64,000 nt of DNA from assembly GCF_014192225.1 (NCBI RefSeq), contig NZ_JACHXS010000003.1, forward strand, positions 372,001 through 436,000, written 5' to 3'. Shown one piece after another: positions 1 to 8,973 of this stretch. Source of the DNA: Pseudoduganella umbonata (GTDB lineage: Bacteria > Pseudomonadota > Gammaproteobacteria > Burkholderiales > Burkholderiaceae_D). Below the pieces are notes generated by a model. That model searched no databases, had not been told where the DNA came from, and worked only from the letters and a program-made list of their open reading frames with translations. How positions within the stretch are numbered: position 1 is the first letter of the stretch; every line of letters starts with the position of its first letter. A program made the translations under genes and the position numbers.

Positions 1-317
1 TCATTGCGGTATATTCGTTCTTGCTTCAACTTTCCGAAGTCCACCTGCCAACCTCTCGTACAGGCATAGCTCCACTCCACCATGGACTGTGAGAGCTGGA
101 ATTCCTCCTTCAGATCCTGCCAATAAATTTGACGTTGCACACGGATCTTGCGCCAATAAAGCCCTTCGGAAAAGCTGGCGTTCTGTGACTTGGCCAGTTC
201 GAAGTTTGGCACTTGCCGCAATCCATATTCCGTCAAATTTGATTTGACCGCACCGACAGCAATCGTTCCCATGGCAAAAGCAACCATGCAACCGACTTTT
301 ATGAGTGACTTATTCAT
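1..317 (-). CDS. Small membrane-anchored hypothetical protein, last visible gene of the GTPase/SEDS/PBP cluster (partial)
   Basis: The frame opens at an ATG whose first eight bases overlap the stop of the upstream transpeptidase gene (ATGAATAA), with a GAAGG-like ribosome-binding site six bases before it. It stays open to the window edge, so the C-terminus is missing. About 105 residues are visible. They start MNKSLIKVGCMVAFAMG, a short basic N-terminus and then a hydrophobic stretch (roughly residues 8-22) that looks like a signal anchor. A Trp/Tyr- and Lys-rich soluble part follows. No family is recognised. A competing frame starting at 291 and ending at base 1 was judged a shadow because its composition is Cys/His-rich and it lacks coupling. 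Translational coupling suggests it works with the transpeptidase. Confidence 0.6.
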   Translation of the reverse strand, partial: MNKSLIKVGCMVAFAMGTIAVGAVKSNLTEYGLRQVPNFELAKSQNASFSEGLYWRKIRVQRQIYWQDLKEEFQLSQSMVEWSYACTRGWQVDFGKLKQERIYRN

Positions 318-3054
318 CGCATGCCTTCAACGCACGAGACCAAACGTGCCGGGCAATGCTGCCATCAAGCTGCAGGGAATCCCCGATCATTTTCCACCAT
401 ACTTTCTCGGATCGGAAAGAGTGCGAATACGCCAGCGAAACAGCGTGGCAAAACTTGCCACTGCGGCGCACCTCGATGACGAGTGCCAGGTTACGCCCGG
501 CGGCCGGGCCGAGTGTTCGTTCTTCTGCGTCCTTGCAAACAACCTCCTCTCCTGTTATTGCGCACTTTTCTTGCTGGTCATCGATAGAGGAAGCATTGAA
601 ATCCGCGAAAAACTGAAGCGTCCTCGTAGTGAGAGCAGCGTGACCAGCTGTAGTGGCTGCGCGCGAGCCTTGTGCAGCCACTAGGTTGCCATCAATCACC
701 TTGTCCATATAGTAGAAATCATTGCCTTCTGCAGGGTCGTCGCGAGGCCGCACACGAATGATTTTCGCCTTGATGAGTCCACTGATCCGCTCAGTCCATT
801 GGGAATTGGGTAGCGCGGCAACGGCAGGGGTCCCTGTCTTCGCATACATTTCGATAGTGAGATTTGATTCGCTGGCTTTGTTATTCCATGCCCGCTTCAC
901 ATCGGACAGCTTTTTGATGCCAGATTTTGATACCCCCGTTCCGATAACGACCGTATCGCGCAAGCCTGCCAGCAATTCCCCGTGCGCTTGGGCCATGGCC
1001 GGGTCATTGTTATCGAATAGTTTTCCTTCCGGTTTTCCAGGCTTGACAAAAGTTGCTTTCACTAGCGAACCATAGACCAGTCGGGCATATGTTTCCGCTA
1101 CCTTCACGGAGGACCAGCGAGAGTCGCCGCCGCCCAGGATCAGATTGAGGTAGTCAGACCGGAAATTATTGGCCAAATTCAGCCTGAAGTTCTCCTGCTC
1201 AGGCGCGATCAGGTAGAGCGGCTCGGCGCTCCTGGGCGGTTTAAGTAATGCTTGACGCCACATGTACTCATGGTGAGCAGGCGGATCAGCATCCTCAAAG
1301 TGCACGCCAAGGTCGAACATGCGTACTGCCTGTTGCGCCCATGGCAAGGTTTCTAGGTCGCCGCCGAAGACGTTGCTCGAAAATAGATATCCAGGGGGTG
1401 GCGACAGTACGGCTTGGCCGGCGATTTTCACCTCTGGGTCCTGGCCACCCGTTAGGGGTGTGTCTTTCTTGACGGCCCCCAACGCCAGCAAATTCACCGC
1501 ATACTTATTGATCGAAAAAGCAATAAAGCAACGAAAAACCACTTCGGGCGCACAGTTGTTTGGGCGAAGTGTCTCGATGGGAGGTGTTAAGGCGTAGCCA
1601 AGCACGGTGTCGATACTATTTTTTTGATAGTTACTTAAGGTCATGTTTCGCAGTTCCGGACGGCCCGCAATCACCGCAAAGGCCAGCGGAACTTTCGCTA
1701 CCGAACCAATCACTCGCCTTTTCAATCCCTCCTCTCGAACTGGCACGGCACGATAATCACCGTTTGTATAGGCGCGTGGCGCGGGCGACTCCGGATAGCC
1801 AGCCAAGGCTATTACCTCCCCATTCCAGGCGTCTATCATGGTGATTGATCCATACAATGGGCGAGAGCTCCCCATTGCCCTCTTTCCAGACTTGTCCGAT
1901 GTGAGTTCCTTTCTCAACTGCTTTATCGAGTCATCCAGAAGGCCAAAAAGTTCCTTCGAAATACCCGGATCGAGCGATAAGGTCACGCGAGCAGCAACGT
2001 TACTCCCCACAGTACGTAAGGCCTCGACAATCTGCACTTCGAAATTGGTCGGGCTCTGGCCCCAGCGTATGTGGCCTTTCGCTGTTTGCTGGAACAGCGG
2101 TTTTTGCTCGCCTCCTACCCGCGAGATGGATACAGCATCCTTTAGCAATGTTGCCGGAGAACGCTTGCCTGTATTGGCCAGAGTCGGCTTCCTGATCGTC
2201 AGCGTTGCTCCGACAGGAAAGAAAATCTTGGAACCAGCGCGCAAGGTGATCAGATCTTCGGTAGCGTGCGGGTGATGCAGACGCACTGAGCCATTTTTCA
2301 GGTCAGGCATGTTTTGCAAGATAGACAAATTGAGCCGCCTGTCCCATTCAGCTATCTTTTTGTTCTGATAGGTAATCAGTATGCGCCCACTGGCCAAGGG
2401 CGATGACTCCGACGGTGGTTTCGTGAGTTCGAGATGATGTGTTCGGTTTTCGTATTCGGGAGTAACCGGTTGCAACTGGACGCGTCGACGCGGCTTATTG
2501 TCGTAAAGATCGACGAGCAACTCTTCACCGCCGGCCTCTGCTTCAGTGGCGTACTGCACCAATAAGTTTGTAGTCGCAACGCTGATCGGAGGCTTGAAAC
2601 CGCGGCTTGTACCCAGATAACGGCGGATCATGCAAGTCTCTTCATTCAGTTCGAAGACATCGCGATCCGCGGGAGTTCTTGGGTGATTAAAGCGGTAAAC
2701 CTCGCCCGGTAGCGGGCTACGCAAGATTTCGCGATGAAGCGCAGCATACTGCTGGAATTTCGGTGCCAACGCGGTAGCAATACGCACTATGCAAGTATGT
2801 TCGGCTCCAGGCTCGCTTTCGTCTACGGATGCCGACTGACTCAGGCAGCGGCCTGCCGCCACGGCATGCCCTTCTTTGGTCCTGACTTGCCTTTCCCCGC
2901 AAAGCATGTCCATCTTGATCGCGTGAACATTGACCATCTCGACAAATGCAGACGACGCTCTGTCTGGAGCTGCTTCGGTGCCTACCGCCAGACTGGGCCA
3001 GAAGGATAGTAGAGGGCACATCACACGCAGCAGAAAAGCAGTCCTCATAATCAT
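310..3054 (-). CDS. Penicillin-binding-protein-like transpeptidase of the GTPase cluster
   Basis: A 914-residue protein with an N-terminal hydrophobic signal sequence or anchor (residues 3-24) and a long region of no recognised fold (about 30-390). The C-terminal half is penicillin-binding. All three active-site motifs are visible: SVAK with nucleophile Ser451 and Lys454, SIN at 514-516, and KTGT at 739-742. The phrase GSITMIDAWNGEVIALAGYP before the nucleophile is typical of class B/A transpeptidase domains. No glycosyltransferase (GT51) motif was seen, so it is more like a class B PBP that crosslinks peptidoglycan in the periplasm. Its ATG overlaps the stop of the SEDS-like gene by four bases, with GAGG seven bases upstream. 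That matches the usual pairing of SEDS polymerase and class B PBP. It is much longer than FtsI or MrdA (about 580-650 residues), and the cluster is far from dcw or mrd genes, so a dedicated role is likely. Confidence 0.8.
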   Translation of the reverse strand: MIMRTAFLLRVMCPLLSFWPSLAVGTEAAPDRASSAFVEMVNVHAIKMDMLCGERQVRTKEGHAVAAGRCLSQSASVDESEPGAEHTCIVRIATALAPKFQQYAALHREILRSPLPGEVYRFNHPRTPADRDVFELNEETCMIRRYLGTSRGFKPPISVATTNLLVQYATEAEAGGEELLVDLYDNKPRRRVQLQPVTPEYENRTHHLELTKPPSESSPLASGRILITYQNKKIAEWDRRLNLSILQNMPDLKNGSVRLHHPHATEDLITLRAGSKIFFPVGATLTIRKPTLANTGKRSPATLLKDAVSISRVGGEQKPLFQQTAKGHIRWGQSPTNFEVQIVEALRTVGSNVAARVTLSLDPGISKELFGLLDDSIKQLRKELTSDKSGKRAMGSSRPLYGSITMIDAWNGEVIALAGYPESPAPRAYTNGDYRAVPVREEGLKRRVIGSVAKVPLAFAVIAGRPELRNMTLSNYQKNSIDTVLGYALTPPIETLRPNNCAPEVVFRCFIAFSINKYAVNLLALGAVKKDTPLTGGQDPEVKIAGQAVLSPPPGYLFSSNVFGGDLETLPWAQQAVRMFDLGVHFEDADPPAHHEYMWRQALLKPPRSAEPLYLIAPEQENFRLNLANNFRSDYLNLILGGGDSRWSSVKVAETYARLVYGSLVKATFVKPGKPEGKLFDNNDPAMAQAHGELLAGLRDTVVIGTGVSKSGIKKLSDVKRAWNNKASESNLTIEMYAKTGTPAVAALPNSQWTERISGLIKAKIIRVRPRDDPAEGNDFYYMDKVIDGNLVAAQGSRAATTAGHAALTTRTLQFFADFNASSIDDQQEKCAITGEEVVCKDAEERTLGPAAGRNLALVIEVRRSGKFCHAVSLAYSHSFRSEKVWWKMIGDSLQLDGSIARHVWSRALKACDE

Positions 3055-5987
3055 GATGTCACCTCTGCAGCATGCACTGGGAAACTCGACAGGCCGATGA
3101 TCAATACAAAAGCGCCCTCCATCAGATCAGACCACGACAGAGCGCTGGTCAGATACACGTTCTTCCCTGTAAACAATACCCATTGAAGATTTACGGCAAG
3201 CATATAAAGCGACGCGCTGCAGAACACGACTGTGGCCACGGCAGCTGTCGTGACGCCTAAACTCAACGGCATGCGTCTCTGCTGACGAAATGCATACACA
3301 AGCAGAGTGCCGAATACCAACATCAACAAATAGGTGGTCCAGGTGCCAAACGGTGCGATCAGATGAAGCGCAGCAGCGTTGTCATACCGATTGAGCCCAA
3401 TCCGGGGGTAGAGCGTCATGAGACCCCTTCCGGATGTGCCTGCCCATTGACCGGACAGGAAATCCAGCTCATCGAATACCTCTTCCATACCGATACCCTC
3501 GCGTGACACGCTGCCCTGTATCCGTTCGGGCATCAGCAGTCGAGCCACACGCAAGGCGTTTGGCCCCATGCTGCGTTGTTCATAGCAGGCGGCCAATGTG
3601 GCCAGATTGCCCTGGCAGGGCTGCTGTTCCCTCGGCCCGGTGCCTGCAAAGCCTGCCAGCAGTATCGTCAGGGCGACAATCCCTGGCCATAAAGTGACTT
3701 GTTGCCGCGTGGTTCGCACCTGTGCCAGCATCCAGCAAAAAACAGCCAGGGCAAAGAGACCGGCTACCCATCCGTAACCCTCAGTCACAACAGCGACATT
3801 AGCTGCCCAAAGCCCAGTGGGCGGCAATCGAACCGATAGCAACAAGGCCGATAGCGCCAGCACCGGCAATATCACCGTGACGAGAAGGGTCAAGTAAAAG
3901 ATGGGGCCGGAGCGTCGCGCGCCCTGCTTTAGCTCGACACGGCCGGTATGCATGGCGTCGGCCGCAAACAGCAGGGCAGGACCAGTAAGGAATACAAAGA
4001 CTGCTCCTGTGTCATTTGCAAGGAAGAATGCCCCGCATGCGAGTGCCATGCAAGCAGCCCATGACAGCGACAACGCCCACGTATGGCGGCCCCCATTCTC
4101 GGGTACGGATTTAGCTTGGAAATACAACCAGGCAAAACTCAGCACATATAGCGGGACCAGCAGAATCGTAATGCTCAGCCCACCTACGCCCTTTTCCCGT
4201 ATGCCTGCGAGCACCAACATAAGGTGTATCAACGGTGGTACAAAGCCGACGGCAAAGAATACCCAGCGCGGTGCCGCGCGCCGTCGATGCCAAGTGGATC
4301 CCAAGGGGGCTAAGATCGTTCCCAAGCGGCCATTGCGCCATGCGTGCAAAACACGTGCAGCAACGAGTAATTCAAATATCAATGGCAATACGACAAACCA
4401 GAACAAGGTATATTCCACTCGTCGCTCGCTGGCGGCGCCATAGGCGGCTTCCTGAAGCACTGACAATACGCGCAGCAATATCAGGCTTTCGGCCAAGGTA
4501 AGGAGAGCCAAACCCCAGAAGGGATAAGGAAGTGATGCCTGGCGAATAGTCCAGTACCGAATCACCGCGCGCAGGCTACAGGCGCCGCTGGCGAGCAGCA
4601 GCAGCGGCCAGACTGGCAGGCCTATCTCTGAAATTGTCAATAGTATATGACCGGCATTGGCGGAATCGCCAAGCGCCAAGGGTTCTCCACTGGAGACTTT
4701 GTCGATCACGCCGTTCGGGCTGGCGACATTGAACACCGCACGACCGAACCCCGAGCAACCCGCTTCGAACAGCTCGGTTCCAGTCCTGGCACGCTCGGCA
4801 CTTACGACGGCACCCTTTCCGTTGACGGTTGCCATCGATGACAAAACATTAATCTTGAATTCTCCCGCCATGCTCAGATTCGCTGGCACATCGTGATAGC
4901 CGCTGATAGCGAAGTCCCCCCGGCTGCCACAGGTGTCCAGCACTGACACGGTCGACCGCATAGGGCTTTCCAGCATGACTTGCAGCACTCCGTCAGGACC
5001 ACCTGCACTACGCAGGCTGAAGGCCCCCATCGACAGGAGTCGGCTTACGCCAACTTCAACACTGTACCCACCGAGGCCGATGTAGTGAAGAAACACATTA
5101 ACCTTGGGCACGGTTTCAGGCGCGGTGACGTCCACTTGCAGTACTGTCAGGGTGAGTGGCACCTTCTCGCCGACAGGCAGGCGAGACGAAGGGGATGGAA
5201 GTATCGGCACACCGTTTGCCAGCACGACTAATTGCGTGATCGTGTTCTGGTTCGCTATCGACGCGATGAATCGTTCCGTGCCGCTACCCTGCAGAAACAC
5301 GAAGGGGTGTACTCCATTGCGGAAATCGACTGCTTCGAGTGATCCACCAGTACAATTTGGACGACCAAAATTTTCCAAAGGAAAAATACGGTTACCTCCC
5401 CTGCTACGGGGAAGCTCGCAGGCTGGAGAGTGGGTGCCTCCTTGTGTAACTGTAAGCCTGCCACGATTATCGATTTTCCAGGTGAACGGCGAATTTGCGC
5501 AGGTTTGCGCCCCTTTCTCAGCAAGACAAAATTCTGCGCTATCGGGCAAGGCATGACGTACATAGCCATAAGCTTTCGATATCCCGTCACTTGCCTGGGC
5601 AGTAAACAAGCGACCATCGTGGAAAACACTGCTCAGTACAAGCATGCCCTGCTCGACGCTGGCAGTCCCGGGCGGCACGCCGGATACCCTGACCAGCGCG
5701 GACTCGGGCCGTATCGACACCGTGCCGTGCTCGTCGCCAAAATGCACTCCGCGTGCGCGGGGGAACGCCAGCCCATAGACAATGGCGCGGAAAGCACCTA
5801 GCACGCGAAATTCAGCATTTTCAATCTCTCCGACGTGATCGCGCACATGACTCCCCGCCAGCGTTCCAAAAGCACCAATCAATAAGATCGCGCTGGTGAA
5901 GCAGCAGGCGACTGGCATCCAGCGATAACGGGTGCCCAGCCACACCATTGTCAGGCAGCACAGGCACGAAAAGAAAAACGGGTTCAT
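3051..5987 (-). CDS. Divergent SEDS (RodA/FtsW-like) membrane protein with a large extracytoplasmic insert
   Basis: A 978-residue integral membrane protein. Two N-terminal hydrophobic segments (about 1-50) precede a roughly 400-residue hydrophilic, beta-rich region (about 60-450), followed by about ten membrane segments. The C-terminal half resembles SEDS glycosyltransferases: NDTGAVFVFL with Asp659 matches the DxGTA membrane motif of RodA/FtsW, and GRGLMTLYPRIGLN near 853 resembles the G-x-GL...LP loop. The SWSDL near 947 sits where SEDS proteins have SYGGS. Similarity is weak, so the assignment is inferred mainly from these motifs and from the adjacent PBP (4-base ATGA overlap). The start was placed at ATG 5987, with GGGAG five bases upstream and an immediate membrane segment. 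A GTG at 6110 would add 41 charged residues. It would be expected to polymerise glycan strands from lipid II. Confidence 0.55.
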   Translation of the reverse strand: MNPFFFSCLCCLTMVWLGTRYRWMPVACCFTSAILLIGAFGTLAGSHVRDHVGEIENAEFRVLGAFRAIVYGLAFPRARGVHFGDEHGTVSIRPESALVRVSGVPPGTASVEQGMLVLSSVFHDGRLFTAQASDGISKAYGYVRHALPDSAEFCLAEKGAQTCANSPFTWKIDNRGRLTVTQGGTHSPACELPRSRGGNRIFPLENFGRPNCTGGSLEAVDFRNGVHPFVFLQGSGTERFIASIANQNTITQLVVLANGVPILPSPSSRLPVGEKVPLTLTVLQVDVTAPETVPKVNVFLHYIGLGGYSVEVGVSRLLSMGAFSLRSAGGPDGVLQVMLESPMRSTVSVLDTCGSRGDFAISGYHDVPANLSMAGEFKINVLSSMATVNGKGAVVSAERARTGTELFEAGCSGFGRAVFNVASPNGVIDKVSSGEPLALGDSANAGHILLTISEIGLPVWPLLLLASGACSLRAVIRYWTIRQASLPYPFWGLALLTLAESLILLRVLSVLQEAAYGAASERRVEYTLFWFVVLPLIFELLVAARVLHAWRNGRLGTILAPLGSTWHRRRAAPRWVFFAVGFVPPLIHLMLVLAGIREKGVGGLSITILLVPLYVLSFAWLYFQAKSVPENGGRHTWALSLSWAACMALACGAFFLANDTGAVFVFLTGPALLFAADAMHTGRVELKQGARRSGPIFYLTLLVTVILPVLALSALLLSVRLPPTGLWAANVAVVTEGYGWVAGLFALAVFCWMLAQVRTTRQQVTLWPGIVALTILLAGFAGTGPREQQPCQGNLATLAACYEQRSMGPNALRVARLLMPERIQGSVSREGIGMEEVFDELDFLSGQWAGTSGRGLMTLYPRIGLNRYDNAAALHLIAPFGTWTTYLLMLVFGTLLVYAFRQQRRMPLSLGVTTAAVATVVFCSASLYMLAVNLQWVLFTGKNVYLTSALSWSDLMEGAFVLIIGLSSFPVHAAEVTS

Positions 5988-6216
5988 TCGTACTCCCGGT
6001 GGGCCCGCTGACCGCTCCAGAGTTTGATCGAGTGGGTCAACCGGCAACTGATCGTGAGTGAAAGCGAGCTTTCCGCGCCATATGTCTTTGCAATAACCCG
6101 AGACAGCCACCTATCCTGGGAAATTTTCGGCTGGCCTGACACGAAAAATCCACTGCTTTGGCTACCGTGGCGTTGCCGGCTGCCGCACTAGTCCGCGGGA
6201 CCAGCAACAGTCGTCA

Positions 6217-8973
6217 TTAATCTTTCCAGTAAGGGCTGATCCGCAAGACCAAAGCTGCACGCAATGTCAGGTAGCACCAAGTTAAATAAGCGAATGCGCC
6301 GGAAGCTAACCCCATAGCAACCATGATTGCTATGTGCAAAGGTTTAAACTTTGCACTTCCTGGATCGTTAATGGAGCCAAGGGAGGACAAAGCATTACGC
6401 TCACTGCTGCTGAGACTTGAATCTGCTGCCGCGTCCGCAATTGCATGCTTGATGGCATCGAGATAGGGACTAAAGGAAATGTCTGTTCGCTTGGCAGGAT
6501 CGGCCCAGGTATCTGCATCGACCAAACGTGACCGCACCCACATCTGTTTCCCGAATGTCGAGTTGGCGGGACCTGCATCCCGCACCGTGCAGCGGCGATA
6601 ATCGACGGACGATTCGCTTTCGGAAGTTCGCTGACCAGATGGATCAAACATTCCCAGCGTAACAAGGCAGGCAACTGCTTTGTCGGAAAAACTCTTGGTG
6701 GAAGACGAAACCTTCAGCAGGGCATCATGCCCGGCCTCCAATCCTAGCAGGCTCAGGCGCCTTTTTAGCTCCAATATCATTGCATTGTCGTCAGCCTTGC
6801 TGACCAAAGTCGCTGCGAGCATATGACGAGCCAGCTGATTGCGATCGACACCAATCTTGGCAAGCGCGTCCTCATTCAACGGTCGCGCCTTGCCACCCAC
6901 ATTAAATGCCTCCTCGAGTGCATTACCATAGCGTGCCATAGCGTCCTGCTCGTTAAAATCGACACGAAAGCCGGCGTGGGCCATTATCAACTGACGAGCC
7001 ACTGTAGGGAGAACAAACTCATTCAACGACTGACTGTTCTTGAAGGTGTTGATCCGGGCGGCTTCGAACTCATTCAGCGCCGCCTGGATCCGGCTCACAT
7101 AGTCGCCATCTTGCGGGGCGCGGTAATACTGCTCCAGGGCGGAAGCGTAGTGAAAAGCGCGTCGAGTAACAGTATCCGCCGAAGTAAACTCGGGCGGGCG
7201 GCCCTGCCCGCACCGCGGATTACTCCTGCATTTCGTAATTTCCCCGAATATCCTGGTAACTTCCCTGCCATTTTTCGAATTCGGATCTGGCATCAGCGCA
7301 ACCAGGCCGTTCGGTTGTTGCGGCGGAGCAGCTACCAGAAAGTCCTCCTCTACTTGGAAAGTGTCCTTGTCTTTCCTCAACTGCCTTCTCACGACATCCC
7401 TCCAATCCGACGGGCGCTTCCAGAGTTCGCCGGCATCGAGGGCAAAACCTGCTGGCAACCCGGCTTGCCCGCGTATCTGTTCATCGATATTCAAGCGCTC
7501 GCTTTTCGCTACCTCTTCAGCGGACCGATAAGTAAACAGGCCGGCAACGGCGATAATTAGCAAAATAGGCCCAGCCGCCAATATCACACGACAAGCCCGC
7601 GAATACCTGTGCGAAAAGTCGAATTCGGCTTGCTTACTGATTTTAACTAAACTCATCAGCCACTGATCTATTCTACGCAGCAGTCCCTGCCCCTCGAGCG
7701 GATTCATTACCGCATTATCGAGCATCCTGAACATCGCAGGATCCTCTTGAGCAAGCACTGCCTTGCGCATTTTCCAGATAATATGGAACATGCGCGTAAC
7801 GCCGAAGGAGTCGTTCGATGCCTCTGTCGTTCCTATTTGCCCCTCATGACTGCAGACATGGCCGGCTGCATAGAACATGGGCTTTGCCCCGAGTACGGCC
7901 CTGAAGAGGGATTGGGACATTCCAGCGAGCGCTTGAAGTGAACTGCGTTCGCGAGGAATAGCGATGTCGCGCAGATTTACCCAGCATGGCAGCCGATCGG
8001 CCTTTGACACTGCAAAATAGACTGGCTTAAATCCCGTTGCCTGCTGGACCAGCGCGACAACCGGATCTTCTATGCCAAACTCGTGATCGCCTCCCGGCGG
8101 GCTCGAACCGGCTATTGCTGATCCATCCACGGCCTGGCGGACCGCTTCCTGATCGGTATGCGCCGGTTCATCGATTTTGAGTTGCGTGCGGATATAACTG
8201 AAAAATCTGATATAAATACTTTCCGGGCTGATGCCGCCGCGGCGCCCCGCGCCTACGACATATTGCGTGTGCCAAGGATCCTCGCCGGTCGTCCGGGCGC
8301 CGCCTTTAGGCGCCGGCAGTGCACCAGCCGACATATAAATGATAATCGCATCCATTGCCTCAAGGGCAGCGGGATAGACTTCGGAGAGCGGCTCGCCCGC
8401 CATGTGCGCATTAAAATCTTCTCCAGGCAGATCGATGACCATAAAATGTGCGGTCTTGTCGAACGCGAACTGCGTTTCGGTCGATGTATAACTACCGCGT
8501 CGTGTGCCTTCGGTAGCCCCACCTTGTAGACCCGTTTGCTCAGGCGAATTTCCCCGTACCAGTCTTTTATTCAGAAAAGTCTTGCCATGGGCGGGAAGCC
8601 CAAATACCACCACGACAGTGCCACCTGAATAATTTTCCCGGAATTCCTTGATTCTCCTTGCCAGCTCTTGCGCAGCACGCTGGGTCGCGCTGAGCTCTCC
8701 ATCTGCTTCAGGCGCGCTATGCAGGTATGGCGGCGCAGCATCGTGCGCCATCTGTTTCATGGCGTTCTGCTGTTCATCAGCATCGCGGATAGACGCGTCC
8801 TCGTCCACTGGCTCACCTCCCTCGGTTGGCCTTTGCGATGGCGGCGCCGCGTAATACTGAGGATTGCGCGTTTCGCAATTGGGGCAAAACTCGTAAGACA
8901 CAGGATATTTGCATCCACAATCGCCGCAAGTAACCGAGTCACCCTGGCTCGGCACTGCAATATCGATTACCAT
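6217..8973 (-). CDS. Membrane-anchored zinc-ribbon GTPase
   Basis: 918 residues. The N-terminus carries a zinc ribbon (Cys16, Cys19, Cys30, Cys33 in CxxC-x10-CxxC spacing). After a Gln/Ala-rich linker comes a P-loop GTPase domain: G1 GLPAHGKT at 125-132, G3 DLPG at 181-184 inside VIDLPGED, and a G4-like SKAD at 323-326 where NKxD would be typical. A transmembrane helix lies near 463-481, a helical region of about 400 residues follows, and a second helix lies near 880-903. Both ends would therefore face the cytoplasm. Fold and neighbours resemble the GTPases (DO-GTPase type) that Aravind and colleagues predicted to pair with GAP1 proteins in NTP-dependent conflict systems. That family link is from memory. 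The ATG overlaps the end of the GAP1-like gene by seven bases (ATGGTAA). It is probably the regulatory or signalling core of the cluster. Confidence 0.75.
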   Translation of the reverse strand: MVIDIAVPSQGDSVTCGDCGCKYPVSYEFCPNCETRNPQYYAAPPSQRPTEGGEPVDEDASIRDADEQQNAMKQMAHDAAPPYLHSAPEADGELSATQRAAQELARRIKEFRENYSGGTVVVVFGLPAHGKTFLNKRLVRGNSPEQTGLQGGATEGTRRGSYTSTETQFAFDKTAHFMVIDLPGEDFNAHMAGEPLSEVYPAALEAMDAIIIYMSAGALPAPKGGARTTGEDPWHTQYVVGAGRRGGISPESIYIRFFSYIRTQLKIDEPAHTDQEAVRQAVDGSAIAGSSPPGGDHEFGIEDPVVALVQQATGFKPVYFAVSKADRLPCWVNLRDIAIPRERSSLQALAGMSQSLFRAVLGAKPMFYAAGHVCSHEGQIGTTEASNDSFGVTRMFHIIWKMRKAVLAQEDPAMFRMLDNAVMNPLEGQGLLRRIDQWLMSLVKISKQAEFDFSHRYSRACRVILAAGPILLIIAVAGLFTYRSAEEVAKSERLNIDEQIRGQAGLPAGFALDAGELWKRPSDWRDVVRRQLRKDKDTFQVEEDFLVAAPPQQPNGLVALMPDPNSKNGREVTRIFGEITKCRSNPRCGQGRPPEFTSADTVTRRAFHYASALEQYYRAPQDGDYVSRIQAALNEFEAARINTFKNSQSLNEFVLPTVARQLIMAHAGFRVDFNEQDAMARYGNALEEAFNVGGKARPLNEDALAKIGVDRNQLARHMLAATLVSKADDNAMILELKRRLSLLGLEAGHDALLKVSSSTKSFSDKAVACLVTLGMFDPSGQRTSESESSVDYRRCTVRDAGPANSTFGKQMWVRSRLVDADTWADPAKRTDISFSPYLDAIKHAIADAAADSSLSSSERNALSSLGSINDPGSAKFKPLHIAIMVAMGLASGAFAYLTWCYLTLRAALVLRISPYWKD

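Noticed and set aside
1..291. 96-residue minus-strand ORF with its stop at base 1
   Set aside because: Cys/His-rich composition unlike its neighbours; the overlapping frame from 317 has coupling, a ribosome-binding site and a membrane anchor.
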